In this document: one piece after another, positions 1 through 9,332 of the stretch
Layout: each line of letters starts with the position of its first letter
Position numbering within the stretch: position 1 is the stretch's first letter
Assembly: GCF_014202825.1 (NCBI RefSeq)
Contig: NZ_JACHHP010000002.1
Coordinates: 682,001 to 746,000 of the forward strand
Origin: Chiayiivirga flava
GTDB taxonomy: Bacteria; Pseudomonadota; Gammaproteobacteria; Xanthomonadales; Xanthomonadaceae
Length of the DNA stretch: 64,000 nucleotides
Reading direction: 5' to 3'
Translations under genes and position numbers: made by a program
Notes under the pieces: generated by a model
The model's input: the letters and a program-made list of their open reading frames with translations, nothing else
Databases searched by the model: none
Told to the model about the DNA's origin: nothing

Positions 1-581
1 AGCGCGGCGCCGACCTGCGCCTGATCGCGTTCCCGGACGAGGCCACGCGCAGCAACGGCTTCGAGCTGAGCGTGCCGTACGGCGCCAGCCTCATCCTGAC
101 CCACTCGATGGACGGCGAGATCCGCGGGCTCGATTCGTTCGACAGCCACCCGCCGGTGGCGCCGCTGTTCTGGGGCTTCCGCGTGATGGTGGGCATCGGC
201 GTGCTGATGCTGCTGGCGTCGTGGTGGAGCGCGTGGCGCCTGCGGCGCACGGACGAACTGCCGCGCTGGCTGCTGCGCACGCTCGCGGGCATGACGTTCG
301 CCGGCTGGGTCGCGACGCTCGCGGGCTGGTACGTCACCGAGATCGGACGCCAGCCGTGGCTGGTGACCGGCGTGCTGACCACCGCGGGCGCAGCGGGCCC
401 GGTCGGGGCGCCGATGATCGCGACCAGTCTTGCCATGTACCTGGCGCTGTACGCGGTGCTCATCGTGTCCTACATCTGGGTGATGACCTACATGGCGCGC
501 CGCGCGATGGTCGGCGACAAGCGCAAGGGCCCGGCACCGGCGGCGGTTCAGGCCTTCACCGACGACACGCAACCGGGCTGA
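1..581 (+). CDS. cydA: Cytochrome bd-type quinol oxidase subunit I, C-terminal part
   Basis: The gene is cut by the left edge and reads from base 3. Subunit I carries the hemes and quinol site of the bd oxidase, which reduces oxygen to water in the inner membrane. The visible 192 residues contain at least three membrane segments and the family hallmark ETEIGRQPW-like motif (seen as TEIGRQPWLVTGVLTT), which lies late in CydA. A hydrophilic Lys-rich tail ends the protein. The next gene, cydB, follows after 11 bases, so the two form an operon. Identification rests on the GRQPW motif and the neighbour. Confidence 0.93.
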   Translation, partial: RGADLRLIAFPDEATRSNGFELSVPYGASLILTHSMDGEIRGLDSFDSHPPVAPLFWGFRVMVGIGVLMLLASWWSAWRLRRTDELPRWLLRTLAGMTFAGWVATLAGWYVTEIGRQPWLVTGVLTTAGAAGPVGAPMIATSLAMYLALYAVLIVSYIWVMTYMARRAMVGDKRKGPAPAAVQAFTDDTQPG

Positions 582-592
582 GGGACACGACC

Positions 593-1585
593 ATGGACGA
601 CGCACTGCCGCTGATCTTCCTGTTCCTGATGGGTCTTGCCGTGCTGATCTACGTGGTGCTCGACGGCTACGACCTGGGCGTGGGCATCCTGCTCTCCGGC
701 GCCGACGACGCGCAGAAGGACCGCATGGTGGCGTCGATCGGACCGTTCTGGGATGCCAACGAAACCTGGCTCGTGCTTGGCGTGGGCATCCTGCTGATCG
801 CGTTCCCGAAGGCGCACGGCGTGATCCTGACGTCGCTCTATCTGCCGGTGGCGCTGATGCTCGTCGGCCTGATCCTGCGCGGCGTCGCGTTCGACTTCCG
901 GGTCAAGGCGCACGCCAAGTACAAGGCCGCGTGGAACCGCGCCTTCCTCGGCGGCTCGCTGCTCGCCACCTGGGCGCAGGGCTACATGATCGGCGACTAC
1001 ATCCTGGGCTTCGAGCCGGGCTGGATCGCGTTCGGGTTCGCCGCGTTCATCGGCTGCTGCCTGATCGCGGGGTATGCGCTGCTCGGTGCGGCGTGGCTGA
1101 TCCTCAAGACCGAGGAAGGCCTGCATGCCAAGGCCGTGCGCTGGGCGCACCGCGCGCTGTGGATGACCGGTGCCGGCGTCGCCGCGGTGTCGATCGCCAC
1201 GCCGCTGGTGAGCCAGCGCATCTTCGACAAGTGGTTCTCGCTGCCGGAACTGTTCTGGACCGCGCCGGTGCCGATCGCTGCCGCGGCGCTGTGGCTGTGG
1301 ACCGAACGCACGCTCGCGCGCATGCAGCGCGGCGACGCGGCGGCGCACTGGAAACCCTTCGCCGGCGCGGCAGGACTGTTCGTGCTGTCGTTCCTCGGAC
1401 TGGCCTACAGCATGTTTCCGTATCTCGTCGTCGACCGACTCGACATCTGGCAGGCGGCCAGTTCGCCCGAAGCGTTGGCCGTGATCCTGATCGGCGTCGG
1501 CATCACGCTGCCGGCGATCCTGGTCTACACGGTCTACTCGTACAAGGTGTTCTGGGGTCGCGCGGAAGACCTGCACTACGACTGA
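593..1585 (+). CDS. cydB: Cytochrome bd-type quinol oxidase subunit II
   Basis: Partner of CydA in the bd-type terminal oxidase. 330 residues, close to the usual family length. The N-terminus has the diagnostic GYDLGVGIL motif and, near residue 50, the W-x-ANETWLV motif; eight or so hydrophobic membrane segments follow to the end. The ATG at 593 sits 11 bases after the cydA stop with a weak GGGA upstream. No small CydX-type ORF is visible downstream: the next gene is convergent and begins its 3' end 9 bases later. It could be the cyanide-insensitive CioAB variant; the sequence seen does not decide this. Confidence 0.95.
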   Translation: MDDALPLIFLFLMGLAVLIYVVLDGYDLGVGILLSGADDAQKDRMVASIGPFWDANETWLVLGVGILLIAFPKAHGVILTSLYLPVALMLVGLILRGVAFDFRVKAHAKYKAAWNRAFLGGSLLATWAQGYMIGDYILGFEPGWIAFGFAAFIGCCLIAGYALLGAAWLILKTEEGLHAKAVRWAHRALWMTGAGVAAVSIATPLVSQRIFDKWFSLPELFWTAPVPIAAAALWLWTERTLARMQRGDAAAHWKPFAGAAGLFVLSFLGLAYSMFPYLVVDRLDIWQAASSPEALAVILIGVGITLPAILVYTVYSYKVFWGRAEDLHYD

Positions 1586-1594
1586 GCGTGCAGC

Positions 1595-3412
1595 TCAGCC
1601 CAGGCCCGGCAGCAGCGGTCCGTCGAGCCACAGCCAGCGCGCGAGCCACGTGCTGACAAAGCCGATCATCAGGGTCAACGGCACGCCCACCTTGATGAAA
1701 TCGCCGAAGGTGTAGCGTCCCGGATTGAGGATCAGCAGGTTGCCGTGGTGGCCGATGGGGGTGAGGAAACTCGCCACCGCGCCAAGCGCGGTGCACACCA
1801 CGAACGGCGTCGGCGGCAGGTCCATGCCGGTGGCGAGCGAAATCGCCACCGGGCCGAGCAGCACCGTCGTGGCCGCGTCGGACAGGATCTGCGTCAGCAG
1901 CGCGCCGGACCAGAACACCACCAGCAGCACCGCGAGCGGGCTGAAATCCGCGGTGTAGCGCAGCAGCACATCGGCGAACAGTTGCGCGGTGCCGGTCTTT
2001 TCCATCGCGATGCCGAGTGGAATGACGCCGGCGATCATCACGAAGATGCGCACGTCGATGCCGCGATAGGCATCCTCCACGCCGATGCAGCGGCTCAGCA
2101 CCATCGCCACCGCGCCGCACAGGAACGCGATCTGCGCCGGCAGCACCTCGGTGGCGGCCGCCACCACCGCCGCCGCCATGATGATCAGCGCCAGCGGCGC
2201 GCGGCTGCGCTGCTTCTGCCGCGCCGCGAACGGCACCAGCATGAGGAAGCCGCGGTGCGCGGCGAGCTCGCTGAAGGTCTGCTGCCGCCCCCACAGCACC
2301 AGCAGGTCGCCCTCCTGCAGCGTCACCTGCGACAGCTCGCTGTTGATCCAGCCTTCCTTGCGCCACAGCCCGACCACGATCACGCCGAGCGTGCGGAAGA
2401 AATCGATGGTGCCGATGTTCTGCCCGACGAACTCCGAATGCGGCGCGACCACGGCCTGCACCAGCTGTTCCTCGCCGAGCAGTTCGGTGTCGCGGTCCTT
2501 GGCCTGCGCTTCGCCGTACTTGGCCACGGCGTGCAGATCCAGGCCCGGTTCGTCCTTGATCGAGGCGATCTCGTCGGGCGAGGCCCGCACCAGCAGCACG
2601 TCGCCCGCCGACAGCAGGCTGTCCGGACCGCGGAAGCGCTTGCGCGTGCCGTGGCGCAACCAGTCGACCACCTGCAGACGCTTGTCGAAATGTTTGAGGA
2701 ACTCGCCGTAATTGCGCCCGGCCCACTCCGAATCCTTCGCCAGCACGAGCTCGGTGTAGTAACGCTCCAGCCGCATGTAGTCGCCGTTGTCGGCCGCGCC
2801 CATCCGCTTGGGAAGCAGCCAGCGCCCGAGCAGCATGTAAGCGGCGCCGAGCAGCACGAGCGCCGCACCGATCGGCGTGATCGCGAACACGTCCAGGCGC
2901 GGTTCGCCCGCCCGCACCAGCAGATCGGCCGCGAGCAGGAAGGCCGGGGCGCTGAACAGCGTCAGCGTGGTGCCGAGCGAGGCGGCGAGCGACATCGGCA
3001 TCAGCAGGCGCGAAGCCGCGAGCTGGTGGTCGCGCGCCAGCCGCATCAGGATCGGCAGCATCATCGCGGTGACCATCAGATGGTGCGAAAACGCCGCGAG
3101 TGCGGCGACCGCCGGCATCACCACCGCGATGGTGCGCCACTCGCTGCCGCCGGCCGCGCGCCCGATCAGGGCACCGATGCGATCGGTCAGGCCGGTGGCG
3201 GCGAGCGCCGCCGACAGCACGAACACCGCGGCGACGATGATCGCGGGCTCGCTGGAGAAGCCGGTGAGCGCTTCCTTGCCGTCGAGGATGCCGGTGAGCG
3301 TGAGCGCCATGAGCACCAGCATCGCGGCGAGGTCGATACGGACCTTTTCGCTGATGAACAGCGCCAGCGCGCCGACGAGGATGACGAGAAAGGTGATCTG
3401 CTGGAAATCCAT
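1595..3412 (-). CDS. SLC13-family anion/sodium symporter with two RCK_C (TrkA-C) domains
   Basis: Predicted inner-membrane transporter of the divalent anion:Na+ symporter (DASS/CitMHS-like) superfamily, 605 residues. Two hydrophobic halves (about residues 5-175 and 395-605) flank a soluble middle part (about 195-375) that holds two successive RCK_C-like domains; one has the typical pattern HSEFVGQNIGTIDFFRTLG followed by LQEGDLLVLWG. The second half carries an SDAATTVLLGP segment, matching the SDNAATT-type helix of the family. RCK_C domains bind small ligands and usually gate transport. Substrate cannot be read from the sequence; sulfate is the usual default annotation. The start MDFQQITF places the first helix at the N-terminus. 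Convergent with cydB. Confidence 0.85.
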   Translation of the reverse strand: MDFQQITFLVILVGALALFISEKVRIDLAAMLVLMALTLTGILDGKEALTGFSSEPAIIVAAVFVLSAALAATGLTDRIGALIGRAAGGSEWRTIAVVMPAVAALAAFSHHLMVTAMMLPILMRLARDHQLAASRLLMPMSLAASLGTTLTLFSAPAFLLAADLLVRAGEPRLDVFAITPIGAALVLLGAAYMLLGRWLLPKRMGAADNGDYMRLERYYTELVLAKDSEWAGRNYGEFLKHFDKRLQVVDWLRHGTRKRFRGPDSLLSAGDVLLVRASPDEIASIKDEPGLDLHAVAKYGEAQAKDRDTELLGEEQLVQAVVAPHSEFVGQNIGTIDFFRTLGVIVVGLWRKEGWINSELSQVTLQEGDLLVLWGRQQTFSELAAHRGFLMLVPFAARQKQRSRAPLALIIMAAAVVAAATEVLPAQIAFLCGAVAMVLSRCIGVEDAYRGIDVRIFVMIAGVIPLGIAMEKTGTAQLFADVLLRYTADFSPLAVLLVVFWSGALLTQILSDAATTVLLGPVAISLATGMDLPPTPFVVCTALGAVASFLTPIGHHGNLLILNPGRYTFGDFIKVGVPLTLMIGFVSTWLARWLWLDGPLLPGLG

Positions 3413-3584
3413 GCGGGTCGCTCGGTGTGGACGGGCATCATCGCATCGCGGCGGGCGCGCCGTATCGGGCGGAACGCGTCCGGCGGCACCGCCGGAGCCG
3501 TGCAAATCGACCGTGGCGGACGACGCCGGCGCACGGCACCGGCGCATGCGCGCCCGGACTGCCGCGGTCGCCGCCGCGAACCGC

Positions 3585-4286
3585 CTATTTTGCCGGGAAC
3601 AGCGCCTCGGCGCGCTGGAACAGCACCCAGCTCGTCGCGATGTACTTGTCGCGGCCGCGCGGCATGTTGCCGCGGTGCGTGTGGGTGAACGCGGTCGGCG
3701 CGATCAGCAGGCTGCCGGTCTTCGGCACGATCTTGCGATTCTGGTGGATGAACTCCGTCTCGCCCTCGCCGAAACCGTCGTTGAGGTAGATCGTCCACAG
3801 CAGATGCCGATGCAGGGTCTCGCAGCTCGCGTCCTTCGGAAACAGCTCGCAGTGCCAGTACGGGTAGCCGCCCTCGTCGGCGGTGTAACGCTGCACGTTG
3901 ATGCGCCCGGGGCGGAACACGTGCATGGTCAACTGCGCCAGTTGCTTGTCCGGCATCGCTTCGAAATCCTCGAACGCGATCCGTTTCGGCGCCGTGCCCG
4001 GTCCGCCGCTCTGCACCATCAGCGGCGCGATCAGCGCGTAGGCGTACTTGCGCAGATAACGCTGCAGGCCACCGAACGCGGCCACATTCAACTGCTGCTC
4101 CAGATCGGCCCAATCGGCGCGCCCGGCGAGGCTGATGTCGCGGCTGTGCTTGAGCTCCGGGAACAACCCGCTGCCGACCAGCCCCGGCGTGTGCTGCCCG
4201 CTGCGCTCGAAGCGCTGCACGATCGCGGCGCAGGCCGCGGGCGAGAGGGCATTGTCGTAGACCTCGATGAAGTCGGTGTTCGTCAT
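3585..4286 (-). CDS. 2OG-Fe(II) dioxygenase-like protein (prolyl 4-hydroxylase-like fold)
   Basis: 233 residues. The N-terminal FIEVYDNALSPAACAAIVQ pattern is typical of prolyl-4-hydroxylase-type 2-oxoglutarate oxygenases. The iron site appears to be H145-x-E147 (YWHCE) with the distal His at 202 or 204 (THTHRG) and a following Arg/Lys pair (R212, K214) for the oxoglutarate carboxylate. The acidic ligand would be Glu where most of the family have Asp. No signal peptide, so cytoplasmic. It stands alone between two same-strand genes; there is no partner that names a substrate. Confidence 0.75.
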   Translation of the reverse strand: MTNTDFIEVYDNALSPAACAAIVQRFERSGQHTPGLVGSGLFPELKHSRDISLAGRADWADLEQQLNVAAFGGLQRYLRKYAYALIAPLMVQSGGPGTAPKRIAFEDFEAMPDKQLAQLTMHVFRPGRINVQRYTADEGGYPYWHCELFPKDASCETLHRHLLWTIYLNDGFGEGETEFIHQNRKIVPKTGSLLIAPTAFTHTHRGNMPRGRDKYIATSWVLFQRAEALFPAK

Positions 4287-4413
4287 GATTGCTCGGACAA
4301 GGGTCGTTCATGATCCCAGACGCTGAACGCGGGGGTCGTGTTCGCTGCAATCTGGCTGCAAATTCCGGTCACGTTCTGCGGCCCGCCTCCGACAGGGTCG
4401 CCACCCCAAAAAA

Positions 4414-4446
4414 AGAGCACCCGCAGCGTGAGGTTGTTGGTGCATC
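4414..4446 (-). terminator. Possible terminator of the kelch gene
   Basis: On the minus strand, just after the kelch stop codon, a GCACC...GGTGC pair (5 bp, long loop with an inner GC-rich hairpin) is followed by CTCTTTTTTT, an unusual T-run for this GC-rich genome. The stem is weak, so this is tentative. The rest of the 170-base gap holds no ORF I can support. Confidence 0.35.
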
Positions 4447-4456
4447 CACCCGTGGC

Positions 4457-7405
4457 CTAGTTCACGGATTCAAATCCGTCCTGCAGCAACAGGCGCGAGG
4501 GAACGATCGGCGATGGACGATAGAACCAGACTTCAGCGTATGGCCAGACCAGCATCATGCCATCGCTCCAGACAGCATTGCCGTCAGCGGCGGGCGGGGG
4601 GTCTTGCAGCGCGGTCGGCCGCCACTGGTCAACCGCGGGCGCGTAGTGCCCTCCCGTCGCGGTGGGAGAATTGACTTCTACCCGCCCGCCCCAAACGATC
4701 ATTTCCTCGCCGGTCCAGACCGCCGAGTGGCCATGGCGTGCAGGTGGTACCTCGACCAGAGAGGTGGGCGTCCATGAATCGCTCTCCGGGGAATAGCGCG
4801 CTCCCGTGTCACGCCCGTGGATGACGATCCACGCAATGCCTCCCCCCCACACTACCATCTCGCTGCCTGTCCAGATCGCGCTGTGTGCTTCTCTCCCTGT
4901 TGGGGCATTTGCTTCGGAAATTGCTGTCCATGTGTCCAACACCGGGTCGTATCTGGCTCCATGTCCCGGCACGTTGCCGTTGTCACCCCCCCACACCAGC
5001 ATTTCCGTCCCGGTCCACACGCCGGCGGGAGGTCTGCCGAACACCGGAGCGGCGACCGACGACATCGGGGTCCACTGATTCGTCAGCGGGTCGAAGCGAT
5101 CGCCGTGATCGTCCGGATCGCCCCAGTACCGCGTGCCACCCCAGACAAGCAGCTCGCGACCGCTCCAGAACGCCAGGAGGTCATCGCGCGTATCGCGCCC
5201 ATCGGGCGGAAGTGCGATCCAGGAATCGCTCGCAGGGTCGTAACGTCCTCCCTCGGAGGTTTCGTCCGATGCGTTCGCTTGTCCTCCCACCACGATCATC
5301 TCCAGACCGGTCCACACCGCCGCATGTCCGGTCCGAGGCGACGGTGCATCGAGCTGCGTTACCGGCTGCCATCGATCCAGCACAGGGTCATATTGCCCGC
5401 CGGTGCCGTGGGCTGCGGATGGCTCGTTGCCGCCCCAGATGATGAACTCGGCCCCAGTCCAGACGGAGACCGAACCTGCGCGCGGCGTGGGACGCCCCGG
5501 TGGCTTGGCGTCGAACGTGACCCAGCGATCCAGGTCGGGGTCATAGCGCGCACCGGCGCCGGACGTCGGCCCCATGTAAGCGTTCGTGGAACCTCCCCAC
5601 ACGATCAGTTCCTCGCCCGTCCATACACTGGTCTGACCAGCCAGTACTCCAGGTGAGCCGGATGTCGACATCGGCTTCCATGTGTCGGTAGCAGGCTCGT
5701 AACGTGCCTGATCCGGTATCAGCGCGTAATCGTTTTCCCAGTCCTCCGAAGTTCCCCAGACGAGCAATTCGGTCCCCGTCCAGGCCGTAACCATTGAAAA
5801 TCCCGTCAAAGGTGCATCGATGTCGCTGATCGCACTCCAGGAGTTTGCAGCAGGGTCGAACAATGCACCGGCATAGCCGTTCCAGATCACCATCAGTGTT
5901 CCGGTCCAATGCGCGGGCTCAATCGATGGCGGCGCAATTTCTTCCCCTTCCAGTGCGGTCCACTCTCCCGAAACAGGATCGAACCGACCGCCGTCGACGT
6001 GGAATTGGGCAAGGTAACCTCCGTTCTCGCTGGGTACGAAGTGCATGCCACCCCACACCAGCATTTCCTGTCCCGTCCAGACGGCCGAGTGCTCGGAGCG
6101 ACCCGCCACGACAGTCGTTTCGGGAATCGCCGTCCAGCGATCTTCCGATGGCGAGTACCTGCCCCCGTCCGACAACGCAGTTTGCAGTCCAATGGCACCC
6201 CCGAACACGATGAGCTCGGTGCCGGTCCACACGAGGCTGGCATCGGTGCGCTCGGTCGGGGAGCCTTCCATCGACATCGGTCGCCATGTGTCGCTGCGCG
6301 GATCGTAGCGGCCGGATGTCTCCGCGCGCCCGGACCAGAACACCGCTTCGCTCCCGGTCCACACGGCAGGCACATTCGAACTGATGCTCGCGCCGACTGT
6401 CCTCCATGAATCGGTGGCGGGGTCGTACAGATACATGCGCGTTCCGCCGCCGTCGTAACTGTGCCCACCCCAGATCAGCATTTCGTCGCCTGTCCACAGC
6501 GACATCGCGTCCCGTCGACCCGATGGCGCACCTTCCGGCCGCCAGCCCGTGAAGTTCGACAGCACCGATTTTTCGACGGATGGCACGCGAAGCGCGGTTG
6601 CAGCCAGACGCTTGATGGGGCCGTCGAACGTCGATGCGTTCTTCTGCCACCACGAATGGAAGTCGACCTTGGGCCAGGTCCAAACTCGCGTCGCAGGACG
6701 GCCGTCGGAGCCTACGAATGGTTTACGAAACTCGAATGCCGACCCGACATCGACCACACCCTTGCGGTCCGGGGTGCTGCCGGGTCGTGATGTGGGCGCA
6801 CGGAGAAATCCGTCGGGTCGAGGAACGCGCGCCACCGGAGGCGTGGCAGATTGCTCGATGGTCTGCACGATTCCGCTCGGAAGCGCGCCGGCCCGAATTT
6901 CATGCAGCGCATCGAGCGCTCGTTCGCGCACAGGAGCATGGAGCCGGGTGTCCTGCCAATATGCCGTCTGCAGGCGTCGCTTCACGAGCGCGGGACGCAC
7001 GAGACACTCCGCGAGACGCTGCGGGTCGTTGTCCAACGCAGCAAACAGGCGGCGCAACTGCTCGGGTGCGCGTGTATTGCGGACCATCCGATCGAGCTCG
7101 GACTGCATGTCCGATATGGTGAGCCGAACATCGAACTGTTGCGCGAGCGCGCGCTCCATGCGTGCCGCGTCTCGCACGAGCCGCTGCGCGGATTGTCGGT
7201 CGAAGACGTGCGAGAGCGGTGGTTTCGATGAAACGTTCTCTTTCGGCCAAATGCGCTGCGACCATCGCACCTCTTCGACCGCGAGCGTGCACGCGATCCG
7301 ATCGGCATCGCTGAAATCTTTCGCAGATGTTCCGATTGGTGCAACGCAGGCGGCGATCAGCGCCAGCCCCATGCAGCGACGAAACTGTAGAATCGGAAAA
7401 ATCAT
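4457..7405 (-). CDS. Secreted kelch-like beta-propeller protein with C-terminal DGFES tail
   Basis: 982 residues. The start at MIFPILQFRR gives a signal peptide (basic start, hydrophobic core to about residue 28, cut near GTSAKD). Residues about 45-350 are non-repetitive with many Arg. From about 360 to 975 there are 14 copies of a 45-residue kelch-like unit built on xWTGxEhhVWGG, then GGRYDPxxDxW. Fourteen blades would make two seven-bladed propellers. The protein ends LLLQDGFESVN, a short tail shared with the M36 protease in this window. Likely secreted or surface-held; ligand unknown. It is a single gene with an upstream gap that contains only the end of recD, so it may have its own promoter. 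Confidence 0.8.
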   Translation of the reverse strand: MIFPILQFRRCMGLALIAACVAPIGTSAKDFSDADRIACTLAVEEVRWSQRIWPKENVSSKPPLSHVFDRQSAQRLVRDAARMERALAQQFDVRLTISDMQSELDRMVRNTRAPEQLRRLFAALDNDPQRLAECLVRPALVKRRLQTAYWQDTRLHAPVRERALDALHEIRAGALPSGIVQTIEQSATPPVARVPRPDGFLRAPTSRPGSTPDRKGVVDVGSAFEFRKPFVGSDGRPATRVWTWPKVDFHSWWQKNASTFDGPIKRLAATALRVPSVEKSVLSNFTGWRPEGAPSGRRDAMSLWTGDEMLIWGGHSYDGGGTRMYLYDPATDSWRTVGASISSNVPAVWTGSEAVFWSGRAETSGRYDPRSDTWRPMSMEGSPTERTDASLVWTGTELIVFGGAIGLQTALSDGGRYSPSEDRWTAIPETTVVAGRSEHSAVWTGQEMLVWGGMHFVPSENGGYLAQFHVDGGRFDPVSGEWTALEGEEIAPPSIEPAHWTGTLMVIWNGYAGALFDPAANSWSAISDIDAPLTGFSMVTAWTGTELLVWGTSEDWENDYALIPDQARYEPATDTWKPMSTSGSPGVLAGQTSVWTGEELIVWGGSTNAYMGPTSGAGARYDPDLDRWVTFDAKPPGRPTPRAGSVSVWTGAEFIIWGGNEPSAAHGTGGQYDPVLDRWQPVTQLDAPSPRTGHAAVWTGLEMIVVGGQANASDETSEGGRYDPASDSWIALPPDGRDTRDDLLAFWSGRELLVWGGTRYWGDPDDHGDRFDPLTNQWTPMSSVAAPVFGRPPAGVWTGTEMLVWGGDNGNVPGHGARYDPVLDTWTAISEANAPTGREAHSAIWTGSEMVVWGGGIAWIVIHGRDTGARYSPESDSWTPTSLVEVPPARHGHSAVWTGEEMIVWGGRVEVNSPTATGGHYAPAVDQWRPTALQDPPPAADGNAVWSDGMMLVWPYAEVWFYRPSPIVPSRLLLQDGFESVN

Positions 7406-7502
7406 CGGCCGCCCCCGGAAAACCAAGGGGGATGATAACGCGCAGTCACTGTAGCGCGTTCCGGACAAGGAAACATCGCGTCCGGCTGACGCAGCTGTCC
7501 GC

Positions 7503-9332
7503 TCACCAAGGCGGAGCGAAAGCTCCAGCTGTGGATTCCTGCAAACCGGGCAGAATCCCTCCGAAGCACCTTGCCAACCCGCTGTACCGCTGCGCGCGGC
7601 GCGCGATGCCCGCGCGCAGGATGTCTTCGCCGGCCCACACGGTGACATGTTCGCGCGTGCGGGTGAGACCGGTGTAGAGCAGTTCGCGCGAGACGGCGCG
7701 GGTGTCGTGCTCGGGCAGGACGAGCAGCACGCGGTCGAATTCGGAGCCCTGCGATTTGTGCACGGTCAGCGCGAACGCGGGTTCGTGCGCGGGCAGGGCG
7801 GTGGGGGCGAACGGGCGCAGGCCGGTGTCGGTGTCGAACCAGACGTGCAGGCGGTCGTCGTGCGCGTCGCGCCACCCGACGCCGATGTCGCCGTTGAACA
7901 GGCCGTGGCGGTAGCTGTTCTGCACCACCATCGCGAGACCGCCGTGGAAGAGCGCGTCGCCGCGGCGGGACGGATCGAGCATGGCGACGAGCTGGGCGTT
8001 GAGCGCAAGGCTCCCGGAGGGGCCCGCGCGCAAGGCCGTCAGCACGCGGTAGCGGCGCGCGAGGTCGAGTGCCTGCTGCGGATCGGCGGCGAGCTGCAGC
8101 GCGCGGTAGTGCGGCACCGCGTGCTGGCGCAACCACGCCGGCAGGGCGCGCAGCGTGCTCTGCTGCCACTCGACGCCGCGATAGCGTGCCGCCGCGAGCC
8201 CGTCGAGTGCGACGTCGGCCTCGCCTTCGCGGATGGCGGCGGCGAGCGGTGCGAGATCGAGTTGCGCGGCCTGGCGGTGGCTGCGGTGCAGGTGCACGCG
8301 GCGGCCGGGAAACGCGGCGAATTCGGGCGTGCGGTCGGCCGCGTCGCACAGCGCCGACAGCACGTTGCCGGTCTCCACCGACGGCAGCTGGTCCGGGTCG
8401 CCGATCAGCATCAGGCGTGCGTGCCGCGATACGGCTTCGACCAGTTTGGTCATCAGCGGCAGGTCGACCATCGACGCTTCATCCACCACCACGAGGTCAG
8501 CTGCCAACGGCTGCGCGGCATCGTGGCGGAAGACGCTGCGGTTCGGGATCGTGCCGAGCAGGCGGTGCACGGTGGACGCGGCGGACGGAATCGCCGCAGA
8601 CGTGGCTGCATCGATCAGGCCGTCGTCGAGCAGTGCATCGAGCGTGGTGCGCAGGCTTTCGCCCAGGCGCGCCGCGGCCTTGCCGGTGGGCGCGGCCAGC
8701 AGGATGCGCGGCGCGGGCTCGCCGCGGCGTGCGGCAGCTTCCACCGCCAGCACCAGCAGGCGCGCCACCGTGGTGGTCTTGCCGGTGCCCGGACCGCCGG
8801 TGAGCAGCAGCACGCGGTGCACGAGTGCGGCGCGTGCAGCGATGGCCTGGGCGTCGCCGGGATCGGACCGCAGCAGCGGGAACAGCTGCGCGAGCCGCGG
8901 TTCGAGCCACGCGGTGTGGTCGGCGGGCGACGGTGCGGCGGCGTCGCCCAGCATGCACAGCGCGGCGGCGAGGCGACGTTCGTAACGCCAGTAACGGCGC
9001 AGCGCGAGGCGGTCGTCCTCCAGCACCAGCACGCGTGTTTCGCTGGCTGCGTCTGCGGACGACGCTACGAAGCGCGACGCACGCAGCGCATCGAGCCATT
9101 CGGCAAGCGGCGGCAATGGCGGCGGCGTGTCGTTCGGCGCATCGGGCAGCAGCAGGTGCGCACATGCGAGCGGCAGCACGCTGTGGCCCTGCGCCACCGC
9201 CGCGGCCGCCAGCGCCGCCGCAGCCAGCACGGCGTCCGGCGTGGCCGGATCGATGCGGCGCAGCGCCAGCGCAAACGCATGGTCGACCGCGCGCACCGCG
9301 GCGCTGCGCAGCAGGGCGTCGAGCAGCGTCAT
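7503..9332 (-). CDS. recD: RecBCD exonuclease V subunit alpha
   Basis: 5'-3' helicase subunit of the RecBCD double-strand-break repair nuclease. 609 residues from an ATG that overlaps the recB stop (ATGA at 9329-9332). Walker A is GGPGTGKT at residues 179-186, motif II appears as VVVDEASMVDLP, and the C-terminal UvrD-like motif FALTVHKSQGSEFD followed by LLYTGLTRTR is intact. Length matches E. coli RecD (608). Last gene of the recC-recB-recD operon. Confidence 0.97.
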   Translation of the reverse strand: MTLLDALLRSAAVRAVDHAFALALRRIDPATPDAVLAAAALAAAAVAQGHSVLPLACAHLLLPDAPNDTPPPLPPLAEWLDALRASRFVASSADAASETRVLVLEDDRLALRRYWRYERRLAAALCMLGDAAAPSPADHTAWLEPRLAQLFPLLRSDPGDAQAIAARAALVHRVLLLTGGPGTGKTTTVARLLVLAVEAAARRGEPAPRILLAAPTGKAAARLGESLRTTLDALLDDGLIDAATSAAIPSAASTVHRLLGTIPNRSVFRHDAAQPLAADLVVVDEASMVDLPLMTKLVEAVSRHARLMLIGDPDQLPSVETGNVLSALCDAADRTPEFAAFPGRRVHLHRSHRQAAQLDLAPLAAAIREGEADVALDGLAAARYRGVEWQQSTLRALPAWLRQHAVPHYRALQLAADPQQALDLARRYRVLTALRAGPSGSLALNAQLVAMLDPSRRGDALFHGGLAMVVQNSYRHGLFNGDIGVGWRDAHDDRLHVWFDTDTGLRPFAPTALPAHEPAFALTVHKSQGSEFDRVLLVLPEHDTRAVSRELLYTGLTRTREHVTVWAGEDILRAGIARRAQRYSGLARCFGGILPGLQESTAGAFAPPW

